The notes under the pieces: generated by a model
The model's input: the letters and a program-made list of their open reading frames with translations, nothing else
What the model was told of the DNA's origin: nothing
The model's database searches: none
Assembly (NCBI GenBank): GCA_964643965.1
Contig: CAZXVH010000025.1
Span: forward strand, 1-50,783
Length of the DNA stretch: 50,783 nt
Source of the DNA: GCA-2746795 sp964643965
Lineage (GTDB): Bacteria; Chloroflexota; Anaerolineae; Promineifilales; Promineifilaceae
Direction: 5' to 3'
Made by a program: the position numbers and the translations under genes
Shown: piece after piece, positions 9,638-17,872 of the stretch
How positions within the stretch are numbered: the stretch's first letter is position 1
How the letters are laid out: each line of letters begins with the position of its first letter

Positions 9638-9648
9638 GACCGCCGGTC
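9638..9648. promoter_or_regulatory. Candidate TetR operator (GACCGCCGGTC)
   Basis: A perfect 5+1+5 palindrome (GACCG-C-CGGTC), preceded by a further GACCG-like half (CGACCGACC). It lies 9 bp downstream of the -10 box of the tetR promoter, across the predicted start of transcription. A repressor bound here would block the operon. The position supports the call; no binding data exist. Confidence 0.55.
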
Positions 9649-9657
9649 TGTTGCGAA

Positions 9658-9686
9658 ATAGTAGCCTAATTTAAAACGGCCGTCAA
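9658..9686 (-). promoter_or_regulatory. Sigma70-type promoter of the tetR-ABC operon
   Basis: On the minus strand, TTGACG (9681-9686) and TACTAT (9658-9663) are separated by exactly 17 bp. The spacer and -35 box contain an ACGGCCGT copy. Transcription should start near 9651, inside the operator region and 44 bp before the tetR ATG. Confidence 0.7.
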
Positions 9687-9768
9687 GCGCCTGAGGTTAG
9701 CGCTTGCTCATCAATATGCACGATTTTATTGCCACATGCTCTCGCCTCATTTACAATACAGAGTATAT

Positions 9769-9800
9769 TGCCCGATCATACCGATGCTCGGGCATTTTTT
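9769..9800 (+). terminator. Intrinsic terminator without an assigned gene
   Basis: TGCCCGA (9769-9775) pairs with TCGGGCA (9788-9794) and is followed by TTTTTT. It acts on the plus strand, yet no plus-strand gene lies between the tetR promoter and it. It may end a small RNA or attenuate a long typA leader. The rest of the spacer up to 10069 contains no gene that I can support; it has two similar stretches (GTGTGGCCCACTTT and GTGTGGCACACTTT) at about 9971-10012. Confidence 0.6.
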
Positions 9801-10069
9801 CGCCCATTTAATAAAGTAGTAAAGTTGCATAGCGGCAGAGTAACAAAGTAACCTCAACCCTTCTTCACGTGCTCACCCACATCAATTTAACCTGACATGA
9901 GTCTGCTGAAAGCAGTTCAACTTGAACCGTCAAGTCGAATTCCTTTCGAGGCGAAAAGTTGATCTTCTGGTGTGGCCCACTTTAGGCGGTACACTTTGTG
10001 TGGCACACTTTTTCAGAGGACTCATACCTTGTCTATCGTTCAACTTTGCCCTTACACAGGTAAAAGCTT

Positions 10070-11902
10070 ATGGCACACATCAAAAATGATATTCGCAACA
10101 TCGCCATCATCGCCCACGTAGATCATGGCAAAACCACCCTGGTCGATGGCATGTTGCAGCAGACAAACGTATTTAGAAGCAATCAACAACACGCCGAGCG
10201 GGTGCTAGATTCCAATGATTTAGAACGAGAGCGCGGCATCACCATCCTCGCCAAAAACACCGGCATCATCTACAACGGTATCACCATCAATATCGTCGAT
10301 ACCCCCGGCCATGCTGACTTTGGCGGCGAGGTGGAGCGCGTGGTCAACATGGTTGATGGTGTGCTGCTGCTGATTGATGCGGTGGAAGGCCCAATGCCGC
10401 AAACGCGCTTCGTCTTGCGCCAGGCATTAAAGCGGGGCATCAAGGTCATCCTTGTAGTCAACAAAATTGACCGCCCGGCCGCCCGTCCAGAATATGCTGT
10501 GAACGCCGCCTTCGACCTGTTTATTGATCTGGAAGCGACCGAAGAGCAGGCCGACTTCCCCGTGATTTATACCAAAGGGTTGGAAGGCGTGGCTGGCTAT
10601 GAACCGGATGATTTGGCTGATGATCTGACGCCGCTGTTCGAGACGATTATAGGTTATTTGCCCGGCCCCACCGTCGATGAAAACGGGCCGACCCAGCTGC
10701 TGGTGACGACGCTGGAATATAGCAATTACGTCGGTAAAATCGCCGTGGGACGGCTTACCAGCGGCACAATTAAAGAAGGGCAGACCATCGCCCATATCAA
10801 TGCTGAGGGAGAGATGAAAGAGGGCAAAGTCACCAAGACCTACCTCTTCCGTAATTTGCAGCGTGTATCTCAACCAGAAGTCTATGCCGGTAATATTGTG
10901 GCGGTGGCCGGTATTCCAGACGTGGGCATTGGCGATACCCTGGCTGATCCCGATGACCCCCGGCCGTTACCCCCCATCACCATCGAAGAACCGACCGTGC
11001 GCATGACATTCAGCATCAACGACAGCCCGTTTGCCGGCAAAGAAGGGCAGTATCTCACCAGCCGCCATATTCGTGACCGCCTCATGCGTGAATTGGAAAG
11101 CAACGTGGCTTTGCGCGTTGACGAAACGGGCGCCGCCAGTTCCTTTGTTGTTTCTGGCCGGGGCGAGCTGCATTTAGCCGTCTTCATTGAGACCATGCGC
11201 CGAGAAGGGTATGAGTTCTCTGTCAGCCGACCGGAAGTGATCTTTAAAGAGACGGATGAAGGATTGGCGGAGCCGATGGAGCAGTTATTCCTGGAAGTCC
11301 ACACCGATTATTATGGCGCGGTCAGTGAAATGCTCGGCCGGCGGCGGGGGCAGATAGTGAATATCCGTTATGGCGATGATGGCACGGTTTACGCCGAATA
11401 CATTGTGCCCACCCGCGGTATGTTGGGCTTCCGTCAACCGTTTTTGACGGCCACTCGCGGCACGGGTATTTCCCACACCTTGTTCCACGGCTATGAACCG
11501 GTCAAAGGCGACATCACCACCCAGGACTTGGGTTCCCTGGTGGCTTTGGAATCGGGCATGGTGACGGCGTATGCGTTGACGGGTTTGTCACAGCGCGGCA
11601 CGTTTTTTGTGAAGCCGGGCGATCAGGTGTATGCCGGTCAGGTGGTGGGCGAGAATATCCGTGACGATGAATTGGTGGTGAATGTATGCCGCCAAAAGCA
11701 GCTCACCAACCATCGCGCCGCCCCCACAGCTATCACCGAAGGGTTGACGCCGGCGCGGATTATGTCATTGGATGATGCCATTGAACATTTAAATGATGAT
11801 GATTTGTTGGAAGTGACCCCCGCCTCTTTGCGCATTCGTAAGCGGGAACTGCGCCATGATATGCGCCAAAAACAGGCCAAGCGGTCGAAAGTGGCGGCGT
11901 AA
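10070..11902 (+). CDS. typA: Ribosome-associated GTPase TypA/BipA
   Basis: A 610-residue translational GTPase of standard length. G motifs: AHVDHGKTTL (G1), RERGITI (G2), DTPGHADFGGE (G3) and NKID (G4). Domains II, III and V and the BipA-specific C-terminal region (RGMLGFRQPFLTATRGTG, then LTNHRAAPT) follow. TypA binds the 70S ribosome near the A site and helps ribosome assembly and stress or low-temperature growth. It has its own long upstream region with only a weak ribosome-binding site. It is convergent with the aldo/keto reductase; no clear terminator is visible in the 108 bp between them. Confidence 0.96.
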   Translation: MAHIKNDIRNIAIIAHVDHGKTTLVDGMLQQTNVFRSNQQHAERVLDSNDLERERGITILAKNTGIIYNGITINIVDTPGHADFGGEVERVVNMVDGVLLLIDAVEGPMPQTRFVLRQALKRGIKVILVVNKIDRPAARPEYAVNAAFDLFIDLEATEEQADFPVIYTKGLEGVAGYEPDDLADDLTPLFETIIGYLPGPTVDENGPTQLLVTTLEYSNYVGKIAVGRLTSGTIKEGQTIAHINAEGEMKEGKVTKTYLFRNLQRVSQPEVYAGNIVAVAGIPDVGIGDTLADPDDPRPLPPITIEEPTVRMTFSINDSPFAGKEGQYLTSRHIRDRLMRELESNVALRVDETGAASSFVVSGRGELHLAVFIETMRREGYEFSVSRPEVIFKETDEGLAEPMEQLFLEVHTDYYGAVSEMLGRRRGQIVNIRYGDDGTVYAEYIVPTRGMLGFRQPFLTATRGTGISHTLFHGYEPVKGDITTQDLGSLVALESGMVTAYALTGLSQRGTFFVKPGDQVYAGQVVGENIRDDELVVNVCRQKQLTNHRAAPTAITEGLTPARIMSLDDAIEHLNDDDLLEVTPASLRIRKRELRHDMRQKQAKRSKVAA

Positions 11903-12010
11903 AGAAGGGACGCCTCTGTGTAACCTCGCTGTGGCCGATTTTTGACCGCGCCACCTCTGGTAAAAATGCCAGATTATGCCCGCTGTGAATATAACTCTGT
12001 GTCATTGCTT

Positions 12011-12973
12011 TTAAAGAAAAGCGCGGGAGGCTTTGTCGATGCGCTCCATTTCGGCGGCGGTTAGCTGAAACTGCATGGCGCCGGCGCTTTCGCTGGCGTG
12101 GTGGGGTTTGCTGGCCCCGGGAATGACAACGGCCGTTTCCTCATGAAAGTGAATGAGCCAGTTAAGGGACGCCTGGGCTGGCGTCACGCCATGATCCGCG
12201 GCGATGGCTTCCAAGACCACCAGTAGGGAGCGGCTTTTATCCAGGTTGCGGCGCAAAGCCAGGCGGCGGCCTATCGGTATGTTTTTTAGCAAGTCGGGAT
12301 TCCTGTGGAATTTGCCGGTGAGCAATCCCATTTCCAGGGGGGAGTAGGCGATGATGGTGATGCCCAGTTCTTTTGCCGCTGCCAATATGCCATTGCTTTC
12401 GATTTTGCGGTCTAACAAACTGTATTTCACTTGATTGGCCGAAAGGCCATACCCCAACTCCTGCAAACGTTGATGGGCGCGGCGCATATTTTTGGCGTCG
12501 AAATTGCTGACGCCCACTGCTTTAATTTTGCCGTCATTAAGTAACTGTGCCATGGCGTCCATCTCTGCTTCGGGCGAGGAGAAGGAGGCGGGATTGTGGA
12601 CTTGATGCAGGTCAATGGCGAAGGGGGCCAGGTTTTGACTGCGCTGGGGAAACGTTTTGAGGATGCTGTGGGCGGTGCGGAAGGTGGGATTCCATTTGGT
12701 GGCAATGACCACATCTCCGTTCTGTTGACCGGCGTGTTGCAGGGAACGAGAGAGGGCGATTTCAGAACGGCCGTTGCCATATATCTCGGCCGTGTCAAAC
12801 CAGTTGATACCCCCGGCCAGCGCCGCCTGCACAATGGCGTCCGTCTCTTCGGCCGACAGCCCCTTCCAGATAAAGCCGTGGAACCCTTTGCCTTCTGAAA
12901 ACTGCCAGGCGCCTAAACCGACCGGCGTGATTTCGATGGTTGAATGACCTAGTTTTCTCAATGATGTTGTCAT
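12011..12973 (-). CDS. Aldo/keto reductase
   Basis: A 320-residue NADPH-dependent oxidoreductase with a TIM-barrel fold. The catalytic tetrad is readable: Asp60 and Tyr65 (FDTAEIYGNGRSE), Lys93 (ATKWNP) and His126 (HQVHNP). The C-terminal cofactor-binding region (VVIPGASKPHHASESAGA) is present. It is closest in style to the general stress AKRs (YhdN/Tas-like). The ATG has GGGAG upstream. It lies 68 bp after the GH3 gene on the same strand, with a strong hairpin between them. The substrate is unknown. Confidence 0.92.
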   Translation of the reverse strand: MTTSLRKLGHSTIEITPVGLGAWQFSEGKGFHGFIWKGLSAEETDAIVQAALAGGINWFDTAEIYGNGRSEIALSRSLQHAGQQNGDVVIATKWNPTFRTAHSILKTFPQRSQNLAPFAIDLHQVHNPASFSSPEAEMDAMAQLLNDGKIKAVGVSNFDAKNMRRAHQRLQELGYGLSANQVKYSLLDRKIESNGILAAAKELGITIIAYSPLEMGLLTGKFHRNPDLLKNIPIGRRLALRRNLDKSRSLLVVLEAIAADHGVTPAQASLNWLIHFHEETAVVIPGASKPHHASESAGAMQFQLTAAEMERIDKASRAFL

Positions 12974-12997
12974 ATTTTGCTCCCTTTGTGTAGAGGC

Positions 12998-13030
12998 AGA
13001 AGTTCAACTTTTCTAAAAAGTTGAACTTCT
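12998..13030. repeat. Perfect 15-bp hairpin (AGAAGTTCAACTTTT family)
   Basis: AGAAGTTCAACTTTT (12998-13012) and its exact inverse (13016-13030) are separated by 3 bases. It lies between the GH3 stop and the aldo/keto reductase ribosome-binding site. A related imperfect copy occurs at 48371-48398. It may uncouple expression of the two genes. Confidence 0.8.
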
Positions 13031-13041
13031 ACAGTTGTAAT

Positions 13042-14988
13042 CTATTGATACGCCAGGCCATGCCCAAAGGGGAACAGCGGGTTGTCTGAATCGCAAGGCA
13101 GGTCTTCTTTTTGGTTGCGCACCGCTGCCATAGAGGAGGGCATTTCCACCGGTAGTTTGCCGGTGGGCTGATACGCGCCAAAGATGGCGTCGAGGACGAC
13201 TTCGTCTGTGACCATGAAGGTGGCAAACAGACCTTTACATGACGCGGCTATTTCGGGGATAACGGCCGTTCTCTCCAGTTCAATATCTATAATCGTGGGC
13301 ACGGTGCGCATAATCGCCAGCAGCCGCGACTTCTCCGGCTCTTTAAAGTCCAGGTCGCCTTGATGGAAGAAGTTTTCCAGGAAATCTTTGCTTTGTTTCG
13401 GGCCATAAGGCGTTTTCAGACGTAGAATGGCAAAGTCCGCCTCTTCTGGCCTCTCCACCACATCACCGTACAATGCAGCCACTTCTGCGGCCACGTTCTC
13501 CAGGTAGAGTTTAGGACGGCCGTTTAGGGGCAGCACGGTCTCCTCATTTTTGAGCAGCACCACACTTTTGCGCATGGCTTCGTTGCCGGCGGCGCGGAAA
13601 GCGGATGTACCTACTTTGTGTAATACGCTTGCTTCATCGACATAGGGGTTGTCAAACAGACCCATCTGGAACTTGAGACGGAGGATGCGAGCCACAGACT
13701 GGTCAATGCGGGCTTCAGAAATTGCGCCAGCTTTTACCAGTTCCACAATATGGTGCGGCGTTAACTGGCCGCCAAACTGATCTACGCCCGCTTCAATCGC
13801 TTTTTGATACCGCTCGGGGACTGAAAGGTCATCAACTCCCCAGGTTTTGGCCTGGATGGCGGGGATGACGCCCATCATGCGCGCCTCTTCGGCGATATGC
13901 CAATCGGTGCAGATCACGCCATCGAAGCCGTATTTTTCACGTAGTAAATCGGTGATGATTTCTTTGTTGAAACCCATCGCCACATCTTCACTGGTTTGGC
14001 CGACAGGAATGCCGTAATAGGGCATCACCTGCTCCACCTGGGCGGCAAACGCGCCTTCAAACGGGATTAGATGGTAGTCGAAGTTGTCGCCGGGATACAC
14101 TTGATCGCGGCCGTAGCTGAAGTGGGCGTCCCAGCCCTCTTTTTGTGGGCCGCCGCCGGGGAAATGCTTGACCATGCAGGAGACGCTCTCCGGCCCCACT
14201 GCTCCGCCCTGGAAGCCGCGAATATAGGCGGCGGTCAGTTTTTTAGAGAGTTCGGCGTCTTCGCCAAAGGTGAAACCCATACGCGCCCAACGCGGCTCGG
14301 TGGCCAGGTCGGCCATGGGGTGCAGGGCGGTGCGGATGCCCACGGCCAGATATTCCTGCCGGGCGATGTCGCCGAACTGCTCCACGAGGGCGGCGTCACG
14401 GGTGGCGGCTAGACCAAGCTGTGTCGGCCATGTGGAGAAGTCGTCGGTTTGGACGCCGGCGCCGGGATTGTAGCCAGCGATGTGGCGCGGGTCGCTGCTG
14501 ATGGTGACGGGGATGCCCAGGCGTGTGCCTTCAGCCATCTTTTGGATGGCGTTGTGCCAACGCGCCAGCGCCTCGGCGGAGGCCGATTGCACGATGTTGA
14601 AGTGGTTGATGTGGCGGTTGATGACCATTTCTGAGGTGGCGGCGGATTGGATGAAGGTGGGCGTTTCGTGCAGGTCGCCGCTCTTTTTGCCGTCGATCAT
14701 GGGCTGCATCATGAGACCGGCTTTTTCTTCCAGCGTCATCTGGCTCATGAGATCCACCACCCGTAGTTCAAGGGGGCGGCGCAGATCTTCGTAGGCGTCT
14801 AAACGGCCGTTACCGTTCAAATCCCGAAACACCATGCCATCGACTTCCAGTAAAGGGGCAGCGCCACTCAGTTTGCTTTTGTTGCGCCGGGTGCTGAGTT
14901 TGAATTTAAGGAGAGTACCAACGGCTATGGTGGCGATGAGGGCGAGAATGGTTAAAATAACCAGTAAAATTTTCTTGAGGATGTTCAT
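13042..14988 (-). CDS. Membrane-anchored glycoside hydrolase family 3 enzyme
   Basis: A 648-residue GH3 protein. The start is placed at MNILKKILLV (14988) because AAGGA lies 6 bp upstream; the longer frame lacks a ribosome-binding site. Residues 5-28 form an uncleaved-looking signal anchor, so the enzyme should face outside. A calcium-loop-like motif (DLNGNGRLDAYED) precedes the barrel, as in many GH3 beta-glucosidases. KHFPGGGP and the nucleophile Asp362 (GVICTDWH) are clear. The second alpha/beta domain ends with GKLPVEMP. Likely activity is beta-glucosidase or a related exo-glycosidase. It is preceded by a small antitoxin-like gene and an unusual hairpin. Confidence 0.88.
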   Translation of the reverse strand: MNILKKILLVILTILALIATIAVGTLLKFKLSTRRNKSKLSGAAPLLEVDGMVFRDLNGNGRLDAYEDLRRPLELRVVDLMSQMTLEEKAGLMMQPMIDGKKSGDLHETPTFIQSAATSEMVINRHINHFNIVQSASAEALARWHNAIQKMAEGTRLGIPVTISSDPRHIAGYNPGAGVQTDDFSTWPTQLGLAATRDAALVEQFGDIARQEYLAVGIRTALHPMADLATEPRWARMGFTFGEDAELSKKLTAAYIRGFQGGAVGPESVSCMVKHFPGGGPQKEGWDAHFSYGRDQVYPGDNFDYHLIPFEGAFAAQVEQVMPYYGIPVGQTSEDVAMGFNKEIITDLLREKYGFDGVICTDWHIAEEARMMGVIPAIQAKTWGVDDLSVPERYQKAIEAGVDQFGGQLTPHHIVELVKAGAISEARIDQSVARILRLKFQMGLFDNPYVDEASVLHKVGTSAFRAAGNEAMRKSVVLLKNEETVLPLNGRPKLYLENVAAEVAALYGDVVERPEEADFAILRLKTPYGPKQSKDFLENFFHQGDLDFKEPEKSRLLAIMRTVPTIIDIELERTAVIPEIAASCKGLFATFMVTDEVVLDAIFGAYQPTGKLPVEMPSSMAAVRNQKEDLPCDSDNPLFPFGHGLAYQ

Positions 14989-15004
14989 AGGTGTTCCTTG
15001 TTTG

Positions 15005-15063
15005 GGATGACAACGAATTTTAGTAAACAACGAATTCGCTGCTACTAAAATTCGTTGTCATCC
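15005..15063. repeat. Perfect 21-bp inverted repeat overlapping a gene end
   Basis: Arms at 15005-15025 and 15043-15063 are exact inverse copies, starting GGATGACAACGAATTT, with a 17-bp loop that repeats ACGAATTCG. The right arm contains the last codons and stop of the 63-residue gene at 15045-15236. The hairpin lies just before the GH3 ribosome-binding site. There is no U tract, so it is not a standard terminator. Confidence 0.85.
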
Positions 15064-15236
15064 TTTACCATCGCTTCGTGAATCAAAAAATCCAGTTTGC
15101 CAGCGTTAGAATCAGCTTCGATTTGAGCATCCCAAAGTTTCTGATCTTTTTCGGCAAACCACTCTCTCAACTGTACAAATTCAGCATAGTCTAACGCTTC
15201 TATTTCTGCCTGGAGACGCTTCAATTCATCGTTCAT
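15045..15236 (-). CDS. Small antitoxin-like protein, orphan
   Basis: A 63-residue acidic helical protein (MNDELKRLQAEIEALDYAEF, then VQLREWFAEKD, DAQIEADSNAGKLDFL). This pattern is typical of antitoxins normally followed by a RelE/ParE-type toxin. No toxin follows; instead a 21-bp inverted repeat begins inside its last codons. The family's usual C-terminal tail looks replaced by KDDNEF from the repeat. Its ATG and Shine-Dalgarno sequence lie within a GGATGAAGGATGAGGGATGA word repeat, 16 bp after hypE. Confidence 0.65.
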   Translation of the reverse strand: MNDELKRLQAEIEALDYAEFVQLREWFAEKDQKLWDAQIEADSNAGKLDFLIHEAMVKDDNEF

Positions 15237-15252
15237 CCCTCATCCTTCATCC

Positions 15253-16311
15253 TTAACAAATGCGTGGCAACTGCTCCCCAATCTGCATAGCGATGACGCG
15301 GGTGCCGCCGATGCCGGTGCGGGCGGTTAGCATGCCAGGATGCTCCGCCACCACTTTGCCGATGATGGCGGCGTCTCGGCCTTTGGGATGCGCTTGCATC
15401 GCTGCCAGGACTGCCTCGGCATACGATTCCGGCACGATAGCGAGCAGCTTGCCCTCGTTGGCGACAAAGATGGGATCCATGCCCAACAGTTCACAGGCGG
15501 CAGAAACGGCCGTTTTCACCGGAATCTTCTTCTCATCCAAAACAATGCCCACCTGGGAAGCCTGGGCGATCTCATTGAGCGAGGAAGCCGCGCCGCCCCG
15601 CGTGGGGTCGCGCAGCACATGCACATCGGGGCAGACGGCGAGGATGTCGGCGACCATGCCGTTGAGGGCGGCTGAATCGCTCTCGATGGTCGTCTCGAAC
15701 GCCAGCCCTTCGCGCACGCTCATGATCGCCATGCCGTGGTCGCCCAACGTGCCGCTGACGATGACCACATCGCCCGGTTGGGCGCGGTGGGGGCCAATGT
15801 CGATACCGTCGGGGATGAGGCCGATGCCGCTGGTATTGATAAAGATGCCATCGCCGTGGCCTTTGTCTACCACCTTCGTGTCGCCGGCGACGATCTGCAC
15901 GCCCGCTTCTTTGGCCGCTGCCGCCATGCTCTCCACAATCACGCCGAGTTGGTCGAGCGGCAGCCCTTCCTCAATGATGAAGCCGACGCTCAAGTAAAGC
16001 GGTTTAGCCCCGCTCATGGCAATGTCGTTGACGGTTCCGTGTACGGCCAATGTGCCGATATTACCGCCGGGGAAGAATAACGGCCGTACTACAAAGGAGT
16101 CGGTAGACATGGCAATGCGAGCGCCGTTCACATCCAAAACGGCCGAGTCGCCCAGGTTGGCCAGGGCATCGTTGGCAAAGGCGGGCACAAAGAGATGTTC
16201 GATCAGTTCGGCCGATAGTTTGCCACCGCCGCCGTGCCCCATCACGATGTTGGGGTAGTCACGGAGGGGCATGGGGCAGGTCCAGCCTTCAAAATTTAGA
16301 GTGTTTGTCAT
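15253..16311 (-). CDS. hypE: Hydrogenase maturation protein HypE
   Basis: A 352-residue PurM/AIR-synthase-like ATPase. It dehydrates the carbamoyl group delivered by HypF onto its C-terminal Cys to thiocyanate, the source of the CN ligands of the NiFe centre. The essential C-terminus PRIC with a final Cys is present, as are GHGGGGKLSAELI and DPTRGGAASSLNEIA. It is the last hyp gene of hypF-C-D-E on the minus strand, working in the cytoplasm with HypF, HypC and HypD. No Shine-Dalgarno is visible at the ATG; the upstream spacer is filled with a GATTGGAGATTGG palindrome. No hypA or hypB is in the window. Confidence 0.96.
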   Translation of the reverse strand: MTNTLNFEGWTCPMPLRDYPNIVMGHGGGGKLSAELIEHLFVPAFANDALANLGDSAVLDVNGARIAMSTDSFVVRPLFFPGGNIGTLAVHGTVNDIAMSGAKPLYLSVGFIIEEGLPLDQLGVIVESMAAAAKEAGVQIVAGDTKVVDKGHGDGIFINTSGIGLIPDGIDIGPHRAQPGDVVIVSGTLGDHGMAIMSVREGLAFETTIESDSAALNGMVADILAVCPDVHVLRDPTRGGAASSLNEIAQASQVGIVLDEKKIPVKTAVSAACELLGMDPIFVANEGKLLAIVPESYAEAVLAAMQAHPKGRDAAIIGKVVAEHPGMLTARTGIGGTRVIAMQIGEQLPRIC

Positions 16312-16317
16312 GGGTGG

Positions 16318-16392
16318 ATGAAGATTGGGGATTGGAGATTGGAGATTGAAAGCATCCCAAATCTCTACTCTCCAATCTCTAATCTCCTTTAG
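16318..16392. repeat. Intergenic palindrome (GATTGGAGATT family)
   Basis: GATTGGGGATTGGAGATTGG faces AATCTCTACTCTCCAATCTC and then TAATCTCC. It fills the hypD-hypE spacer, and its right arm includes the stop codon of hypD (GGAGATTAG). A single half of the same family lies at about 45636-45665. Confidence 0.75.
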
Positions 16393-17488
16393 ATTCTAAG
16401 TCGATAAAACGGCCGTATTGATAATACGCCGCACACGCCCCTTCGCTGGAGACCATGGTGGCGCCCAGGGGTTTGCGGGGGGTGCATTCTTTGCCGAAGG
16501 CGGGACATTCGTTTGGTTTGAGCAGCCCTTGCAGCACTTCGCCGCTGTGGCACAGGGGGGATTCGGCGGTATGGATGTCGCTGACGTCGAATTTGGTTTC
16601 GGCGTCGAAGGCGGCGTATTTTTCGCGCAGTTCCCAGCCGCTTTGCGGAATTTCGCCGATGCCGCGCCAGGTGCGGTCGGTGACCTGGAAGACGTCGGCG
16701 AGCATCTTTTGGGCGGGTAGATTGCCTTCGGGTTGGACAGCACGGGCATAGGCATTTTCTACGGAGAAACGGCCGTTTTCCAACTGCATCACCGTCTGCC
16801 GAATACCCTGCAAAATATCTAGCGGCTCGAAACCCGTCACCACAATGGGGACGTGGTATTGTGCGGCCAGCGGCTCGTACTGCCAGGTTCCCATCACGCT
16901 GCACACATGCCCGGCCGCTAAAAATGCCTGCACCCGGTTGCTGGGTGAACTGAGGATTGCTTCGATGGCGGGCGGCACCAGCACGTGGGAAACGAGAACA
17001 GAAAAGTTGGTCAGCCCCAGCTTTTGCGCCTGGAAAACCGACATGGCATTGGCCGGCGCCGTCGTCTCAAAGCCGATAGCGAAGAATACCACCTCTTTGT
17101 CTGGGTTCTCCTGCGCGATTTTAACGGCGTCCAGCGGCGAGTAGACGATGCGCACATCGCCGCCTTCGCTTTTGATGCGGAACAAATCTTTATCGCTGCC
17201 CGGCACACGCAGCATGTCGCCAAAGGAGCAGAAGATGACGCCCGGTTTGGCGGCAATCGCCAGCGCCTTGTCGATCACTTCCAGCGGCGTGACGCAGACG
17301 GGGCAGCCGGGACCGTGAATCAGTTCGATTTTGTCGGGCAGCAGTTGGTCGATGCCGTTGCGGATGATGGAGTGGGTCTGGCCGCCGCACACTTCCATGA
17401 TGGCCCATTTCTGGGTGGTCAGGCGGTTGATGTCGTCGAACAGCTTTTGGGCTAATTCGGGGTCGCGGAATTCGTTTAGATATTTCAT
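16379..17488 (-). CDS. hypD: Hydrogenase maturation protein HypD
   Basis: A 369-residue protein with a 4Fe-4S cluster that, with HypC, is the scaffold on which the Fe(CN)2CO unit is built. Conserved motifs: CGGQTH (redox and Fe site, about 40), GPGCPVCVTP (about 70), GFETTAPANA (about 150) and the C-terminal cluster region with CHSGEVLQG, CPAFGKEC and GACAAYYQYGRF. It is of usual length and intact. It lies 69 bp after hypC in the same operon. No ribosome-binding site precedes the ATG; the spacer is a palindrome of AATCTGCG words. Confidence 0.96.
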   Translation of the reverse strand: MKYLNEFRDPELAQKLFDDINRLTTQKWAIMEVCGGQTHSIIRNGIDQLLPDKIELIHGPGCPVCVTPLEVIDKALAIAAKPGVIFCSFGDMLRVPGSDKDLFRIKSEGGDVRIVYSPLDAVKIAQENPDKEVVFFAIGFETTAPANAMSVFQAQKLGLTNFSVLVSHVLVPPAIEAILSSPSNRVQAFLAAGHVCSVMGTWQYEPLAAQYHVPIVVTGFEPLDILQGIRQTVMQLENGRFSVENAYARAVQPEGNLPAQKMLADVFQVTDRTWRGIGEIPQSGWELREKYAAFDAETKFDVSDIHTAESPLCHSGEVLQGLLKPNECPAFGKECTPRKPLGATMVSSEGACAAYYQYGRFIDLESKGD

Positions 17489-17494
17489 AAGAAT

Positions 17495-17557
17495 TTTTGT
17501 CCGCAGATTTCGCAGATTAGACCTAAAAAATCTGCGTTAATCTGCGTAATCTGCGGA
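17495..17557. repeat. Intergenic palindrome (AATCTGCG family)
   Basis: TTGTCCGCAGATTTCGCAGATT faces AATCTGCGTTAATCTGCG and TAATCTGCGGATTA. The same words occur inside hypF (18205-18235) and at 45538-45605. The element fills the hypC-hypD spacer. Confidence 0.75.
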
Positions 17558-17821
17558 TTATATTTTTGTCTCTTCTTCGACGCCGAGTTCTTCGCCGAGC
17601 ATTCCGATTTCCTCAAAGAGGGCCAGAGTTTCCAGGGCGGATTCTTCGTCGAGTTTGGTGATGGCGAAGCCGACATGGATGATGGTGTAGTCGCCTACTT
17701 CCACTTCGGGCACGTATTCGAGGCAGGTTTCTTTGACGATGCCGCTAAAGTCAACTTTGCCCATGCGTGTGCCGTTGCTGTCATAAATTTCTGTTACTTT
17801 TCCAGGGATGCCGAGACACAT
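17558..17821 (-). CDS. hypC: Hydrogenase maturation chaperone HypC
   Basis: An 87-residue HypC/HupF protein. It starts with the diagnostic MCLGIPGKV; Cys2 binds the Fe precursor and contacts HypD and the hydrogenase large subunit. GDYTIIHVGFAI is the usual second conserved stretch. The C-terminus is acidic and helical (EEIGMLGEELGVEEE). GGAG lies 8 bp upstream of the ATG. It sits between hypF and hypD in the operon. Confidence 0.95.
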   Translation of the reverse strand: MCLGIPGKVTEIYDSNGTRMGKVDFSGIVKETCLEYVPEVEVGDYTIIHVGFAITKLDEESALETLALFEEIGMLGEELGVEEETKI

Positions 17822-17842
17822 AATGTTTCTCCGTTTATTTTT

Positions 17843-17872
17843 AGTGAACAGTGTACTGTTTACTGTTCACTG
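17843..17872. repeat. Intergenic palindrome (AGTGAACAGT family) containing the hypF stop
   Basis: AGTGAACAGT and ACTGTTCACT form the arms of a short palindrome in the hypF-hypC spacer. The last codons and stop of hypF (AGT GAA CAG TAA) are part of it. The same words form a long array inside hypF (19291-19422) and appear at 19798-19852 and 23571-23607. Confidence 0.75.

Noticed and set aside
12998..13030. Intrinsic terminator of the GH3 gene
   Set aside because: The hairpin has no U tract on either side and belongs to a dispersed repeat family, so I list it as a repeat.
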